The notes beneath the pieces are model-generated. The model did no database searches and had not been told where the DNA came from. It saw only the letters and a program-made list of their open reading frames with translations. Position numbers and translations under genes: made by a program. From positions 62,001 to 126,000 of the forward strand of contig CALHGE010000012.1 of the NCBI GenBank assembly GCA_938029725.1: a stretch of DNA of 64,000 bases, written 5' to 3'. Below are positions 36,228 to 47,090 of the stretch, piece by piece; the stretch's first letter is position 1, and the number at the start of each line of letters is the position of its first letter. This stretch comes from an uncultured Flavobacteriaceae bacterium (GTDB lineage: Bacteria > Bacteroidota > Bacteroidia > Flavobacteriales > Flavobacteriaceae).

Positions 36228-36803
36228 ATGCTTGACAAGCAGAAACAAAAAACACCAACTCAGTTAGAACTCGTTTTTGTTTTAAATAGGTCATCACGGC
36301 TTTATAAGCTGTCTTGTTTTTAATGGGTCCTTGAGCGCTTACTTTGAAACTTCGCAAAAAAATCAAAGCAGATATAGGCTTGACCATTTTAACCGCTTTA
36401 CTGCTATTCTCTGTATTCATAAAAAAATTAGCTTTTATGGTCTGTTTTATCAGATTTTTAAAGATTTAGCCCGCATCATATTCGAAAACTTTTATTTGGT
36501 CTTAAAAATTTCATCTTTTTTAAAAAATAGAGGAGCAGCTTAGTTGCTACCGCATGTAATGTAAATGGTTGCAGGGTTAATCGCTTTAATTATCACATTC
36601 ATTCTGACTGGCTTCAATTCTAGGCAGTTTCCCTTTTGTTCTTCCTTCAGCGATTACACCTTTTTACATTAAGTATTGGTACTTGAAAACCAAAGGTGAG
36701 ATTAGGTAAGCCAAAGCTTCCTAAAAATTTATTTGATTCGTTTATTTTGTTTCTAGGTATTCCCATAAAATTTGTAATTTCAGTAACTAAAAATCCAACT
36801 CAA
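36228..36803. other. 576-nt intergenic region
   Basis: No convincing gene. Two overlapping open stretches of about 70 codons on opposite strands (36211-36420 minus and 36331-36543 plus) have no signal peptide, motif or ribosome-binding context. A possible -7 region of the next gene is near AAATTTG at 36763. Confidence 0.45.
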
Positions 36804-38996
36804 ATGAGAACTCAAATTTTCACACTCCTATTATGCTTTGCACTAGGTTTTGTAAACGCACAAGAATCTATTCTCGGTTTCACTTCGGATAATGCAAAAA
36901 AACAAACAACCTTAGAAGCTGCATTTGAGTCGAAACTAACTGCTAATAATCTTGATAAATGGATGCAACTTATGGCTGCCGAACCACATTGGGTAGGTAC
37001 CGAATACGGGGAGAAAAATGCAAAGTGGATTCAAAAGCAATTCAAATCTTGGGGCTACGATACTAAAATTGAAACCTATCATGTTTTGTTTCCTTATCCT
37101 AAAGTGCGCGTACTAGAACTTACAGGGCCGACCACTTATAAAGCCAAATTAACTGCTGTACCGGTTGAAGGAGATAAATATACCGCGCAAGGTGATGCCT
37201 TGCTACCTAGTTACAATGCCTTCTCAAGGGATGGTGATGTAGAAGCAGAATTGGTTTTCGTGAACTACGGAATTCCTAGTGATTACGAGGTACTTGATAA
37301 ATTAGGAATTGATGTAAAAGGAAAAATCGTCATTGCCAAATACCAAGGTTCATGGCGAGGAATCAAGCCAAAATTAGCAGCGGAAAATGGAGCTATAGGG
37401 TGTATTATATATTCAGACCCTGCGGATGATGGTTATGGTCGTGGAGATGTCTATCCTAAAGGAGCATTTAAAAATAAAACAGGCGTACAACGAGGCTCTG
37501 TAATGGATATGCCAACCTACCCTGGTGATGTGCTTACACCTGGCTATGGCGCTACCAAAGATGCCAAACGCTTAGATAGAAAAGATGCTCCAACAATTAC
37601 AAAAATTCCGGTTCTACCAATTTCCTATGAAGATGCACTGCCTTTACTGGCAGCCCTAGATGGGGTGGTTGCACCCCAATCATGGCGAGGTGGCTTACCG
37701 ATCACTTATCATATCGGACCTGGCCCTGCAAAAGTACATTTGAAGTTAGAATTTGATTGGAAATTAGTACCTGCCCACAATGTAATAGCAACATTAAAAG
37801 GAACCGATTTTCCTGATCAATGGGTAATGCGCGGTAACCATCATGATGCATGGGTACACGGTGCAAATGATCCTATCAGCGGAATGGTAGCTTTAATGGA
37901 AGAAGCCCGTGCCGTTGGTGAACTGGCAAAAAAAGGTCAAAAGCCAAAACGCACCATAGTATATTGTGCTTGGGATGCTGAAGAACCCGGACTCATTGGT
38001 TCGACCGAATGGGTTGAAGATCATAAAACTGAATTACAACAAAAAGTTGTGGCCTATATTAATACAGACGGAAATGGACGTGGTTTCTTAGGAGTTGGTG
38101 GCTCGCATAGTTTGCAAGCCATGGTTGGCGAAGTAGCAGCGGTGGTTACCGATCCTCAAAGAGGGGTTTCTATTAAAGAAAGGAGAAGCGCTGTTGACAT
38201 GGTGAATGGTGGTGATGGCGCATTCAAATTATCTGCGCTAGGTTCGGGCTCAGATTATACCCCATTTATTCAGCACGCAGGCATTGCAGCCCTAAATTTA
38301 GGGTTTGGGGGTGAAAACGCTGGAGGTGAATACCATACTATTTATGATACTTATCCGCATTACAAAAGGTTTAAAGACCCTGAATTTGCCTATGGGGTGG
38401 CACTAGCCAATACGGCGGGCAGGATCACACTGCGATTGGCAAATGCAGATATGTTGCCTTTTGACTTTCAGCAGTGGCACAAAACCGTTTTAGGTTACCT
38501 TGATGAGATTATGATGCAAACCAATACGATGCGTACAGCTGTTGAAAAGCATAATACAATGGTTGAAAAAAACAGTTTCGAATTGGCAGCCGATCCTAAA
38601 AAACCGTTCTTAAAACCAAAGAAAAAAAAGGCAATACCTTACTTTGATTTCACACCCATTCAAAATGCTTTAGCATCCATAAAAACAACTACTGAAGTAC
38701 TTTCAAAAGTTGATATTTCAAAACTTTCAATAGAAAGACGCCATAGCCTGAATAAGCGATTAATGCAGGCAGAACATGTACTTACCTCAGAAGAGGGTTT
38801 ACCACGTAGATCTTGGTATAAACACCAAATTTACGCTCCAGGATTCTATACAGGTTATGGTGTAAAAACCTTACCGGGTGTTCGTGAAGCTGTCGAAGAA
38901 AAGAATTGGAAAGAGGCCCAAGAACAAATCAGCAAACTTGCCAATACGCTTAAAAACTTCGACAAACATCTTCAAGAAATGGCTGCGATGTTGTAA
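36804..38996 (+). CDS. Secreted M28-family metallopeptidase (glutamate carboxypeptidase II-like)
   Basis: The ATG at 36804 gives a signal peptide (MRTQIFTLLLCFALGFVNAQ) and 730 residues, so I prefer it to an upstream in-frame ATG at 36696. The architecture is PA-domain insertion, M28 catalytic domain and a C-terminal TFR-dimer-like domain, as in PSMA/NAALADase. Zinc ligands are in GNHHDAWVHGANDP, CAWDAEEPGLIGSTEW, NTDG and GGEYHTIYDTY. It probably removes C-terminal residues from extracytoplasmic peptides. It is 47 nt from a DUF2007 gene on the same strand. Confidence 0.9.
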   Translation: MRTQIFTLLLCFALGFVNAQESILGFTSDNAKKQTTLEAAFESKLTANNLDKWMQLMAAEPHWVGTEYGEKNAKWIQKQFKSWGYDTKIETYHVLFPYPKVRVLELTGPTTYKAKLTAVPVEGDKYTAQGDALLPSYNAFSRDGDVEAELVFVNYGIPSDYEVLDKLGIDVKGKIVIAKYQGSWRGIKPKLAAENGAIGCIIYSDPADDGYGRGDVYPKGAFKNKTGVQRGSVMDMPTYPGDVLTPGYGATKDAKRLDRKDAPTITKIPVLPISYEDALPLLAALDGVVAPQSWRGGLPITYHIGPGPAKVHLKLEFDWKLVPAHNVIATLKGTDFPDQWVMRGNHHDAWVHGANDPISGMVALMEEARAVGELAKKGQKPKRTIVYCAWDAEEPGLIGSTEWVEDHKTELQQKVVAYINTDGNGRGFLGVGGSHSLQAMVGEVAAVVTDPQRGVSIKERRSAVDMVNGGDGAFKLSALGSGSDYTPFIQHAGIAALNLGFGGENAGGEYHTIYDTYPHYKRFKDPEFAYGVALANTAGRITLRLANADMLPFDFQQWHKTVLGYLDEIMMQTNTMRTAVEKHNTMVEKNSFELAADPKKPFLKPKKKKAIPYFDFTPIQNALASIKTTTEVLSKVDISKLSIERRHSLNKRLMQAEHVLTSEEGLPRRSWYKHQIYAPGFYTGYGVKTLPGVREAVEEKNWKEAQEQISKLANTLKNFDKHLQEMAAML

Positions 38997-39043
38997 AACA
39001 AATTCGTATTTTAGGTAAACAAACTTAAAAATATAAAATAGAT

Positions 39044-39256
39044 ATGAATTCGAATTATACCCGAATATTTGTTGGTAATAGAACGGCGGCACAGAGTATT
39101 GTAAGCCGATTAAAAGAAATCGATATTATTGCTGTGGTTAAAGATGAAGCGGAATCTGCGCGTTTGGCAGGCTTTGCATCTTCCATGTTGGGTGAGACTG
39201 AAGTTTTTGTGCACAACGATGAACTTGAAAAGGCCGAAAAGGTTTTAGATGCCTAA
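39044..39256 (+). CDS. DUF2007-domain small protein
   Basis: 70 residues covering essentially one DUF2007 domain. The N-terminal beta strand YTRIFVGNRTAAQSIVSRL and the final LEKAEKVLDA are typical. DUF2007 is annotated as a putative signal-transducing domain of unknown mechanism. It sits between the M28 gene and the heme lipoprotein gene, all on the plus strand with short gaps. Confidence 0.78.
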   Translation: MNSNYTRIFVGNRTAAQSIVSRLKEIDIIAVVKDEAESARLAGFASSMLGETEVFVHNDELEKAEKVLDA

Positions 39257-39289
39257 GCAAAGGCTAAACCATACTTGATAATCAATTTT

Positions 39290-42200
39290 ATGAAATGTTT
39301 TTCTGCACGCCATAATGCAATATGGCTTATTGCTAGTGCTTTACTGCTTGCAGCTTGTACTACAAAATCAAACAAAGCTCAAGAAACGCCACTTACGGTT
39401 TATGAAGATTCCGTTTTGGGCTTTGAAAGAGCCACAAGAGCACGTGAAAGTATTGTTGTGAAAATGGCACATGGCTTGGAGTTAAGCCTATGGGCGTCAG
39501 ACTCGCTAGCTCCAGACCCCATTGCGATGGATATAGACACAAAAGGGCGCATTTATCTAACACGTACGAATCGCCAAAAAAATTCAGAGTTTGACATCAG
39601 AGGACATCAAGATTGGATGACAGCTTCCATAGCATTCCAATCGGTAGAAGATCGACGCGCTTTTATACGCAAAACCTTTGCTCCAGAGGGTAGCGAAGAC
39701 AACAACTGGTTGTCTGATTTAAATGAAGATGGAAGTCACGATTGGAGAGACCTAAAGGTAGAAAAAGATGAAATCTGGATGCTTGAAGACACCAACAAGG
39801 ATGGTATGGCCGATGTCTCCAAACGGATTCTAGAAGATTTCAATACGGAGATTACAGATGTAGCAGGCGCATTATTAGTTCGTGATACTGATGTATTTGT
39901 AGGGATAGCACCTGATATGTGGCGCCTTACTGATAGTAATGATGATGGTGTATTAGATGAGAAAACTTCTATTGCCCACGGGTTTGCTGTTCATATTGGT
40001 TTTGGCGGTCATGGTATGTCTGGCGCCATACAAGGGCCAGATGGAAAAATATATTGGGGTATTGGTGACATTGGAGTGAATATCACGACGGTAGATGGAA
40101 TCAATCACAACTATCCAAATCAAGGCGTTATTGTAAGGTCTAATCCTGATGGTAGTAATTTTGAGGTTTTCTCTAGAGGTCATAGAAACACTCATGAATT
40201 TGTATTTGATGCCTATGGCAATATGATTTCCTCTGATAATGATGGTGACCATGGTGGCGAAAGCGAACGCTTAGTTCATATTGTGGAAGGTTCTGATTCG
40301 GGATGGCGAACCAACTGGCAATTTGGAAAATACACCGACCCTAAAAACAACAATTATAAAGTTTGGATGGATGAAGAATTATTCAAACCAAGATGGGAAG
40401 GACAGGCGGCTTATATCATTCCTCCTATTCAAAATTTTCATAATGGCCCAACAGGGATGGTCTACAATCCAGGGACAGCCTTGGGAAAAGACTGGTTGAA
40501 CAGATTTTTTATAGTAGAGTTTGTAGGTGACCCCAGTAGATCTCATATCTGGTCGTTCGATTTGAAACCTAAAGGCGCTTCTTTTCAATTGAACACAGAT
40601 ATTGATATGCTTAGTGGTGTGCTAGCAACCGGAATAAAATTCGGACCTGATGGTGCCCTTTATCTCGCCGACTGGGTCACAGGCTGGGGCACTAAAAACT
40701 ATGGAAGGGTTTGGAAATTAGACGTCAGCTCCAATAAAAATAATTTAGAAAAAGAAAGAAAAGAAACAGAACGCCTGATGACTTTAGATTATGCGGATCA
40801 ATCGAATGACGCGCTTGTACAACTCCTATCTTATTCAGATATGCGCATTCGACAAAAAGCGCAATTCACCTTAGCAAAAAGCACCTTTTGGGGCTATCGA
40901 AAGTTTAAATCGGTTTTAGACGAAAGTAAGCATCAGTTTGCCAAAATCCATTCCATTTGGGGCATCGGACAAATAGCCGCTGACGATGTCGCAAAAGCGC
41001 AACCTTTGGTGGCATTATTATCTGATAAAGATCCTGAAATAGTTGCTCAAGCCTTAAAGGTTTTGGGTGCTGTAAAATATACCAAAGCGGCTTCCAAATA
41101 TATCGCTTTACTTCAACATGAAAACGACCGTGTAAAATTCTTTGCTGCACAGGCCTTGGGACGCACAAAACATGAGGCTGGGGTTCAAGCCTTACTGGCT
41201 ATGATTGCTAAAAATGCAGATGCTGATGTGTACCTAAGACATGCAGGTGTTTTAGCACTTTCACGTATTGGTAAACAAGAATCGATGCTCGCTTTAACAC
41301 AGAGTAAAAATAGAAGCTTACGTATTGCTGCTGTTTTAGTTTTACGAAGAATGCAAGATCCATTGGTCGCTGAATTCTTAACCGATACTGATGAATATAT
41401 TGTAACAGAAGCAGCCAGAGCCATCAACGATGATTGGTCTATTGAGTCTGCACTACCAGCTTTAGCCAAAGTTTTAGAAGAAGATCGATTTACATCTGAA
41501 GCCTTATTACGTAGAAGTATAAATGCAGCGCTAAGAGTGGGTGGAGAAAAAGAGATGGACAATCTGATCGCTTTTGCTAAACGCACCAATGTTTCAAGTG
41601 AATTACGCGGAGAGGCTATAGCCGCGCTGGGTACTTGGGGCTCGCCTTCTGTTCTTGATCGCGTAGATGGCCGACTTCGAGGAGAAGTTACCAGAGATCC
41701 TAGTGTAGTGAAAAGTAAAATAGAGAAAGATCTTTCGTTACTGTTACACGATGCAAGCACCGATGCCGAAATTTTGGTTGGGGTTGCAGAAACTATAAAA
41801 AACTTAGGTATCAATACCCAAGACAAACAAATACTTAGCCTATTAGCAAGCCATAGCTCTCCAGAAGTACGTTCTGCAATGCTGAGCACATTGGGTAGCC
41901 TTAAGTCAACATTAATAGATAAGGGCATGTCTATTGGCATGCGCGATCAAAATCAAAAAGTGAAGCAGGCTGCTATCGGATTATTAGCACAAATAAATAT
42001 TTCGAAAGTAGAACTCTCAAAAATTATTGAACCTATTTTTAGAAGTGGATCTGTTGGAGAACAACAAAAAATATTAGGGGTTCTAGGTGAACTTCCTCTA
42101 GCTAAAAGTGAAACTGCACTTGAGCGATTGATTAAAGAGGGCAAACGAGGGCGACTTAATGAAAGTGTAATTCTTGATTTAATAGAAGCAACAGAAGCGA

Positions 42201-42727
42201 CAAAATCAGAACGTCTTATTCTTGCCTTGGGTAATCTTAAAATTAGTGGCCCTACGATTGATGCGTATAAAGAAACACTATATGGTGGAAGATGGTGGGA
42301 AGGAAGAGATGTTTTTAACAACAATTCAGCAGCCCAATGCGTTCGTTGTCATGCGGTTAAAGGTGCCGGTGGCGAAGTAGGACCAGCATTAGATAATATT
42401 GCAAATATTTTAACAAGAGCAGAAATTCTCGAAGCACTTATTGAACCAAGTAAAAGATTAGCACCTGGTTATGGCACTATTACGGTAAGCCTCAAGGATG
42501 GTCAAGTTGTAAGTGGAATTCTAGAACATGAAACCGACAAAGAACTAATCATTAGAACTTCGGATGCAGAACCTATAGAGATTGGGATTTCAAGAATTAA
42601 AACACGTAAAAATAGTATATCGGCCATGCCAGCTGCAGGAAAATTGATTAGCAAAAGAGAACTACGCGATTTGGTAGAATACCTCTCTAGTTTGAAGACT
42701 ATTGAACCTTTAATTTTAGATGATTAG
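39290..42727 (+). CDS. Lipoprotein c-type cytochrome with beta-propeller and HEAT repeats (PVC-type heme-binding family)
   Basis: 1145 residues from the ATG at 39290; an earlier TTG at 39275 is less likely. The lipobox is LLLAAC (C23). A propeller-like domain (about 55-490, GPDGKIYWGIGDIG, GPDGALYLADWVTG) holds three Ca-loop-like DxNxDGxxD motifs at about 143-220. HEAT-type helices fill about 500-960. A cytochrome-c domain at the C-terminus has CVRCH (C1017, C1020, H1021) and a likely Met ligand in SAMPAAGKL. Such proteins are abundant in Planctomycetes and occur in Bacteroidota; a redox or sugar-dehydrogenase-associated role is suspected but not shown. Confidence 0.88.
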   Translation: MKCFSARHNAIWLIASALLLAACTTKSNKAQETPLTVYEDSVLGFERATRARESIVVKMAHGLELSLWASDSLAPDPIAMDIDTKGRIYLTRTNRQKNSEFDIRGHQDWMTASIAFQSVEDRRAFIRKTFAPEGSEDNNWLSDLNEDGSHDWRDLKVEKDEIWMLEDTNKDGMADVSKRILEDFNTEITDVAGALLVRDTDVFVGIAPDMWRLTDSNDDGVLDEKTSIAHGFAVHIGFGGHGMSGAIQGPDGKIYWGIGDIGVNITTVDGINHNYPNQGVIVRSNPDGSNFEVFSRGHRNTHEFVFDAYGNMISSDNDGDHGGESERLVHIVEGSDSGWRTNWQFGKYTDPKNNNYKVWMDEELFKPRWEGQAAYIIPPIQNFHNGPTGMVYNPGTALGKDWLNRFFIVEFVGDPSRSHIWSFDLKPKGASFQLNTDIDMLSGVLATGIKFGPDGALYLADWVTGWGTKNYGRVWKLDVSSNKNNLEKERKETERLMTLDYADQSNDALVQLLSYSDMRIRQKAQFTLAKSTFWGYRKFKSVLDESKHQFAKIHSIWGIGQIAADDVAKAQPLVALLSDKDPEIVAQALKVLGAVKYTKAASKYIALLQHENDRVKFFAAQALGRTKHEAGVQALLAMIAKNADADVYLRHAGVLALSRIGKQESMLALTQSKNRSLRIAAVLVLRRMQDPLVAEFLTDTDEYIVTEAARAINDDWSIESALPALAKVLEEDRFTSEALLRRSINAALRVGGEKEMDNLIAFAKRTNVSSELRGEAIAALGTWGSPSVLDRVDGRLRGEVTRDPSVVKSKIEKDLSLLLHDASTDAEILVGVAETIKNLGINTQDKQILSLLASHSSPEVRSAMLSTLGSLKSTLIDKGMSIGMRDQNQKVKQAAIGLLAQINISKVELSKIIEPIFRSGSVGEQQKILGVLGELPLAKSETALERLIKEGKRGRLNESVILDLIEATEATKSERLILALGNLKISGPTIDAYKETLYGGRWWEGRDVFNNNSAAQCVRCHAVKGAGGEVGPALDNIANILTRAEILEALIEPSKRLAPGYGTITVSLKDGQVVSGILEHETDKELIIRTSDAEPIEIGISRIKTRKNSISAMPAAGKLISKRELRDLVEYLSSLKTIEPLILDD

Positions 42728-43665
42728 TATAGCCTTACTTCATTTTTAGCCTCTTCAAATTCGCGCATCATATCTGCAATGATTTGCGCTGCAGGTTTAA
42801 TCTCATTTATCAATGAAGCTACTTGACCAATTTCTAGCTCTCCTTCTTCTAAATCGCCCTCGAACATACCCCGTTTTGCTCTAGCTCTTCCCAAAATTTC
42901 TTTGAGTTCTTCTTTAGTAGCTCCTCTTGTATAAGCCTCTTGAACTTTATCGAAAAATTTGTTTTTAATCAACCGTACAGGTGCCAATTCTTTCAATGTT
43001 AATTTTGTCTCACCTTCCACAGTCTCCACTACTTTTTGTTTGAATAGCTCGTGAGAAGAAGCTTCGGCACTGGCTACGAAACGGCTTCCTACTTGTACTG
43101 CATCTGCACCCAAAACCATAGTTGCCAACATAGCACGACCTGTTGCAATACCACCCGCTGCAATTAGGGGAATAGTAATTTTTTCTTTTACCGATGGTAT
43201 CAATGTTAAGGTCGTAGTTTCATCTCTCCCATTATGTCCACCTGCCTCAAAACCTTCAGCAACAATAGCATCAACACCAGCGGCTTGAGCTTTCAGAGCA
43301 AACTTCAAACTACTCACTACATGAACAACAGTTACTCCTTTTTCTTTTAAGTGCGATGTCCATATTTTGGGATTACCAGCAGAAGTAAAAACAATCTTCA
43401 CTCCCATTTCAATTAGAATACCCATCAAAGTATCGATGTTGGGGTACAACATCGGAATGTTTACTCCAAAAGGCTTATTAGTGGCTTCTTGGCATTTTTG
43501 AATATGTTCGCGAAGCACTTCAGGGTACATACTTCCTGCGCCGATAATACCTAAACCACCCGCATTGGAAACGGCTGATGCCAGGCGCCAACCGCTAGCC
43601 CAAACCATGCCGCCTTGAATAATAGGATACTTGATTTTAAAAAGAGCTGTGATCTTGTTTTGCAT
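42724..43665 (-). CDS. Nitronate monooxygenase / FabK-like flavoenzyme
   Basis: 313 residues, the usual length. FMN-binding TIM-barrel features are IIQGGMVWASG, GGLGIIGAGS, GFEAGGHNGRDETTT with the conserved His, AAGGIATGRAML and GADAVQVGSRFV. The family contains nitronate monooxygenases (2-nitropropane dioxygenases) and enoyl-ACP reductase FabK; sequence reading does not separate them. It converges on the cytochrome gene with a 4-nt 3' overlap and follows mnmA by 98 nt. Confidence 0.83.
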   Translation of the reverse strand: MQNKITALFKIKYPIIQGGMVWASGWRLASAVSNAGGLGIIGAGSMYPEVLREHIQKCQEATNKPFGVNIPMLYPNIDTLMGILIEMGVKIVFTSAGNPKIWTSHLKEKGVTVVHVVSSLKFALKAQAAGVDAIVAEGFEAGGHNGRDETTTLTLIPSVKEKITIPLIAAGGIATGRAMLATMVLGADAVQVGSRFVASAEASSHELFKQKVVETVEGETKLTLKELAPVRLIKNKFFDKVQEAYTRGATKEELKEILGRARAKRGMFEGDLEEGELEIGQVASLINEIKPAAQIIADMMREFEEAKNEVRLY

Positions 43666-43763
43666 GAGTTGCTTTTAGTTTTATAGCATTACGTTGCTTT
43701 CCATAAAGATTCCAAAAAACACGCTTAAGGGGGCACTAAAAGGAAAATTTCAACACCAATTGA

Positions 43764-44954
43764 TTAAGAAATTACTCCTGAACCTATAAGCTCATCTTTC
43801 ACATACCACGCTACAAACTGACCTTCTGTTATGGCAGATTGTAGGTCTTCGAAATCTACATAGAGTCCTCCACTAACTTTGTATAAAGTTGCTTTTTCAA
43901 GCGCTTGACGGTATCGTATTCTTGCCATTACCTCCATATTTTCATCAAGATTTAAAGCCAAATCTTGACGAACCCAATGTAATTCTTCATCAGTTACAAA
44001 AAGGGTTTTACGATATAAACCCGGATGATTTTTTCCTTGGCCAGTATAAATTACGTTTTCCTTTACGTCTGTTTCTATTACAAATAAAGGTTCTTTGGTT
44101 CCGCCTACATCCAAGCCTTTTCGCTGTCCTTTTGTAAAGTAATGCGCACCTTGATGCTCCCCTACCACTTTGCCTTCTTTAACCTTATATACAGGTTTTG
44201 CTGCAGTATAAGCCAACGCTTCTTCTTTTGTCGCGAATTTAGTTTTCGTTCGTTTATAGTGGTCTATTTCCGAAGGAACTTCAACAATGAGTCCCTTTTT
44301 AGGTTTTAATTTTTGTTGAAGAAATTCTGGTAAACGCACCTTCCCAATAAAACAAAGGCCTTGAGAATCTTTTTTATCTGCTGTAATCAACTGATTGGCA
44401 GCAGCAATTTCACGGACTTTAGGTTTCTGCAATTCCCCTATAGGAAAAAGCGTTTTCGATAATTGTTCTTGTGAAAGTTGACATAAAAAATAGGATTGGT
44501 CTTTGTTCGTATCTGCTCCAGAAAGTAACTGATAAGTTTCGCTACCATCGGCATTCTTTATCGTTCCTTTTCTACAATAGTGGCCTGTAGCTACATAATC
44601 GGCACCTAGCTGAAGTGCAATTTTCAAGAACACATCAAATTTAATTTCACGATTACAAAGCACATCAGGGTTCGGCGTGCGACCCATTTCATATTCCTTA
44701 AACATATAATCGACAATCCGCTCTTTATATTCCACACTTAAATCAACGGTCTGAAACGGAATTCCCAACTTCTCAGCTACAATTAACGCATCATTGCTAT
44801 CTTCTAACCAAGGACATTCTTCTGAAATAGTCACAGAATCGTCATGCCAATTCTTCATAAAAAGGCCTATGACTTCATAGCCCTGTTCTTTCAAAAGGTA
44901 GGCGGCAACACTAGAATCTACTCCGCCGGAAAGTCCGACAACCACTTTTTTCAT
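43764..44954 (-). CDS. mnmA: tRNA-specific 2-thiouridylase MnmA
   Basis: 396 residues. The PP-loop [20 protein letters not shown] binds ATP, and the two catalytic cysteines are in [12 protein letters not shown] and [16 protein letters not shown] and [13 protein letters not shown] complete the family pattern. MnmA installs 2-thiouridine at the wobble position of tRNA for Lys, Glu and Gln. The ATG at 44954 is preceded by the -7 box at 44975-44982. Confidence 0.96.
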   Translation of the reverse strand: MKKVVVGLSGGVDSSVAAYLLKEQGYEVIGLFMKNWHDDSVTISEECPWLEDSNDALIVAEKLGIPFQTVDLSVEYKERIVDYMFKEYEMGRTPNPDVLCNREIKFDVFLKIALQLGADYVATGHYCRKGTIKNADGSETYQLLSGADTNKDQSYFLCQLSQEQLSKTLFPIGELQKPKVREIAAANQLITADKKDSQGLCFIGKVRLPEFLQQKLKPKKGLIVEVPSEIDHYKRTKTKFATKEEALAYTAAKPVYKVKEGKVVGEHQGAHYFTKGQRKGLDVGGTKEPLFVIETDVKENVIYTGQGKNHPGLYRKTLFVTDEELHWVRQDLALNLDENMEVMARIRYRQALEKATLYKVSGGLYVDFEDLQSAITEGQFVAWYVKDELIGSGVIS

Positions 44955-44974
44955 TTCAATTTAAAATTGGGCTA

Positions 44975-44982
44975 CAAAAATA
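44975..44982 (-). promoter_or_regulatory. -7 box TATTTTTG of mnmA
   Basis: On the minus strand this reads TATTTTTG, an exact TANNTTTG match, 20 nt before the mnmA ATG. A -33 TTTG at ideal spacing is not clear. Confidence 0.45.
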
Positions 44983-45191
44983 CAAAATTAGACCTGTTCC
45001 TTCTAGCATTGATTTTCAGATAATTAAAGCCTAGCATAGTTTAGTTTTGTTAAACTTATATTAAAAAAGAATAAACAAAAGCAACCCTTAATCAATTCTA
45101 CATCTCTCTTAAAATTACTGAGGTGTGTGCTTTTAAATTCGAGTGGCAGCATCCTTTTTTACTGAACAGTATAAACCTTAAAAAAAATTAC

Positions 45192-46583
45192 ATGAAACTT
45201 ATTTTTAAATTGAAAAATCTAGCCTATTTACTAGTAGTAGTTTTTATTACTTCATGCAGTGACGACGATAATGACATCGCTCTAATTACCCCAGAAGAGC
45301 CTATGGCCGACATTGCAGAAACGGCAATAGCTGCCGATTTATCAAGTTTAGTGGCTGCGTTAACAGCGACAGACTTAGTGACAACTATTCAAGGCGATGG
45401 CCCTTTTACCGTATTTGCACCTACAAATGAGGCCTTTGCAGCTTTCTTGAGCTCAAACAACTTTGCCACTTTAGACGATATACCTGTAGACGTTTTAACT
45501 CAAGTACTTTTAAATCACGTCGTAGCAGGTAAAAATTTATCTACAGACTTAACAACTAGCTATATTTCTTCCTCTTCAACTGCAGGAGTGGACGGAAAGA
45601 GTTTAAGTTTATATGTAGATACTTCAACCGGAGTTAAAATAAACGGATCTACGGTTACCACTGCTGATGTTGAAGCTTCTAACGGAGTAGTACACATTGT
45701 AGACAAAGTAATTGGATTACCTACCATCGTCGATCATGCTGTACAAAACCCTGCATTGGCCTCTTTGGTCGGCGCTTTGAGAGCAGATGGAAATACTACC
45801 TTTACTGATTTACTATCAGATACGGACCAAAAATTCACTGTTTTAGCTCCAGTAAATGAAGCATTTACTGCTTTTATGAATCCAAACGAAAACGATATCA
45901 ATACGGTACTTTTCAATCATGTTATACTTGGCGCTGCTTTAGCTTCGGGTGACTTATCTAATGGCTATGCAAACACCGCCGCCACAAACGCTGACGAAGA
46001 TGCTTTGAGTATTTACATCAATACAGATGCCGGCGTGAAGTTCAATGGATCTAGTAGTGTTGCCATTGCAGATATTGTTGCTACAAACGGAATCGTGCAT
46101 GCAATCGATCAAGTAATTGATTTACCAACTGTCGTTACCTTTGCCACTTCAGATCCTAATTTTTCTACTTTGGTTACTGCATTAACAGAATTAACACCAG
46201 CAACTGATTTCGTTTCTGTCTTAAGCACACTTACAGGCACAAGTCCAGCACCTTTTACCGTATTTGCACCAACAAACGAGGCATTCGCTAAATTGGCTGC
46301 AATTCCGGATGAGGCTGGGTTGACCCCTATTCTTCAGCACCATGTAATTGCAGGAGCAAATATTCGCTCTGGTGATTTGACCACAGCTGGCATAACAGTT
46401 ACACCTGCAACTTTAGAAGGTGATACGTTCCAAATTATTTTACCTGGCACTGATGGAAATATTGCTAATGTAGTTGATGGGGCTAATAATGACGGAATCG
46501 GAATCGATGCCGTAGATGTTCAAGCAATCAATGGAGTGATTCATGTTTTAGATACGGTATTGTTACCGAATACTGACAACTAG
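45192..46583 (+). CDS. Lipoprotein with three fasciclin (FAS1) domains
   Basis: From the ATG at 45192 the protein is 463 residues, starting MKLIFKLKNLAYLLVVVF with lipobox ITSC (C22) and an acidic DDDND stretch after it, which is common in surface lipoproteins of this phylum. Three FAS1 repeats lie at about 40-175, 178-315 and 320-460. Each has the pattern PFTVFAPTNEAFAAF followed by NGVVHIVDKVI-like strands. FAS1 domains mediate adhesion or matrix binding. A strong terminator follows at 46607-46634. Confidence 0.92.
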   Translation: MKLIFKLKNLAYLLVVVFITSCSDDDNDIALITPEEPMADIAETAIAADLSSLVAALTATDLVTTIQGDGPFTVFAPTNEAFAAFLSSNNFATLDDIPVDVLTQVLLNHVVAGKNLSTDLTTSYISSSSTAGVDGKSLSLYVDTSTGVKINGSTVTTADVEASNGVVHIVDKVIGLPTIVDHAVQNPALASLVGALRADGNTTFTDLLSDTDQKFTVLAPVNEAFTAFMNPNENDINTVLFNHVILGAALASGDLSNGYANTAATNADEDALSIYINTDAGVKFNGSSSVAIADIVATNGIVHAIDQVIDLPTVVTFATSDPNFSTLVTALTELTPATDFVSVLSTLTGTSPAPFTVFAPTNEAFAKLAAIPDEAGLTPILQHHVIAGANIRSGDLTTAGITVTPATLEGDTFQIILPGTDGNIANVVDGANNDGIGIDAVDVQAINGVIHVLDTVLLPNTDN

Positions 46584-46606
46584 AGAACCTTCTTTAAACA
46601 GTTATT

Positions 46607-46634
46607 AAAAGACCGCAAATTGCGGTCTTTTTTT
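46607..46634 (+). terminator. Rho-independent terminator of the FAS1 gene
   Basis: GACCGCAA / TTGCGGTC is a perfect 8-bp stem around one A, with flanking AAAA/TTTT extending it, followed by TTTTTTT. It lies 23 nt after the FAS1-gene stop. Confidence 0.92.
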
Positions 46635-47090
46635 GTGCCAATTTATCTAAATAAAATCGAATGCGAAATTTCATAATTAAACCTTACAAAAATCTTAGGT
46701 CTCCCGTTAAAACTTAGTTTGAAAAAAATAATTATAGTTTAAATTTTACTGATAAATACTAAACAAAATAATTAACCCACTTTAGCACAACTATGATTTG
46801 GTAGACATGATTTAATTTATAACAATCCAAAATAGAACTAAGCATATATTTAAAGAAGCAGCATATAATAGAAGTAAAGTACTGATTTACAAGTAAGCGC
46901 TAAAAATTTAATTGAATTATTGTAGGATATTTCCTGTTATAAAAATATAGTTGTAGGAAGTTCTACTTACAAAATTTATAGCTATACCCGGCCAACAAAA
47001 TTTCAAACATCATGATAGTATATGTTAGCATACAAAAAAGAACACTTGACAACTAAGTTTTTTTTTAGGCGAAGTTTTGCTGCATCTTTG

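Noticed and set aside
36211-36543. Two overlapping about 70-codon open frames between the PLP and M28 genes
   Set aside because: No signal peptide, motif or start context; they overlap each other on opposite strands, so at most one is real and neither is supported.
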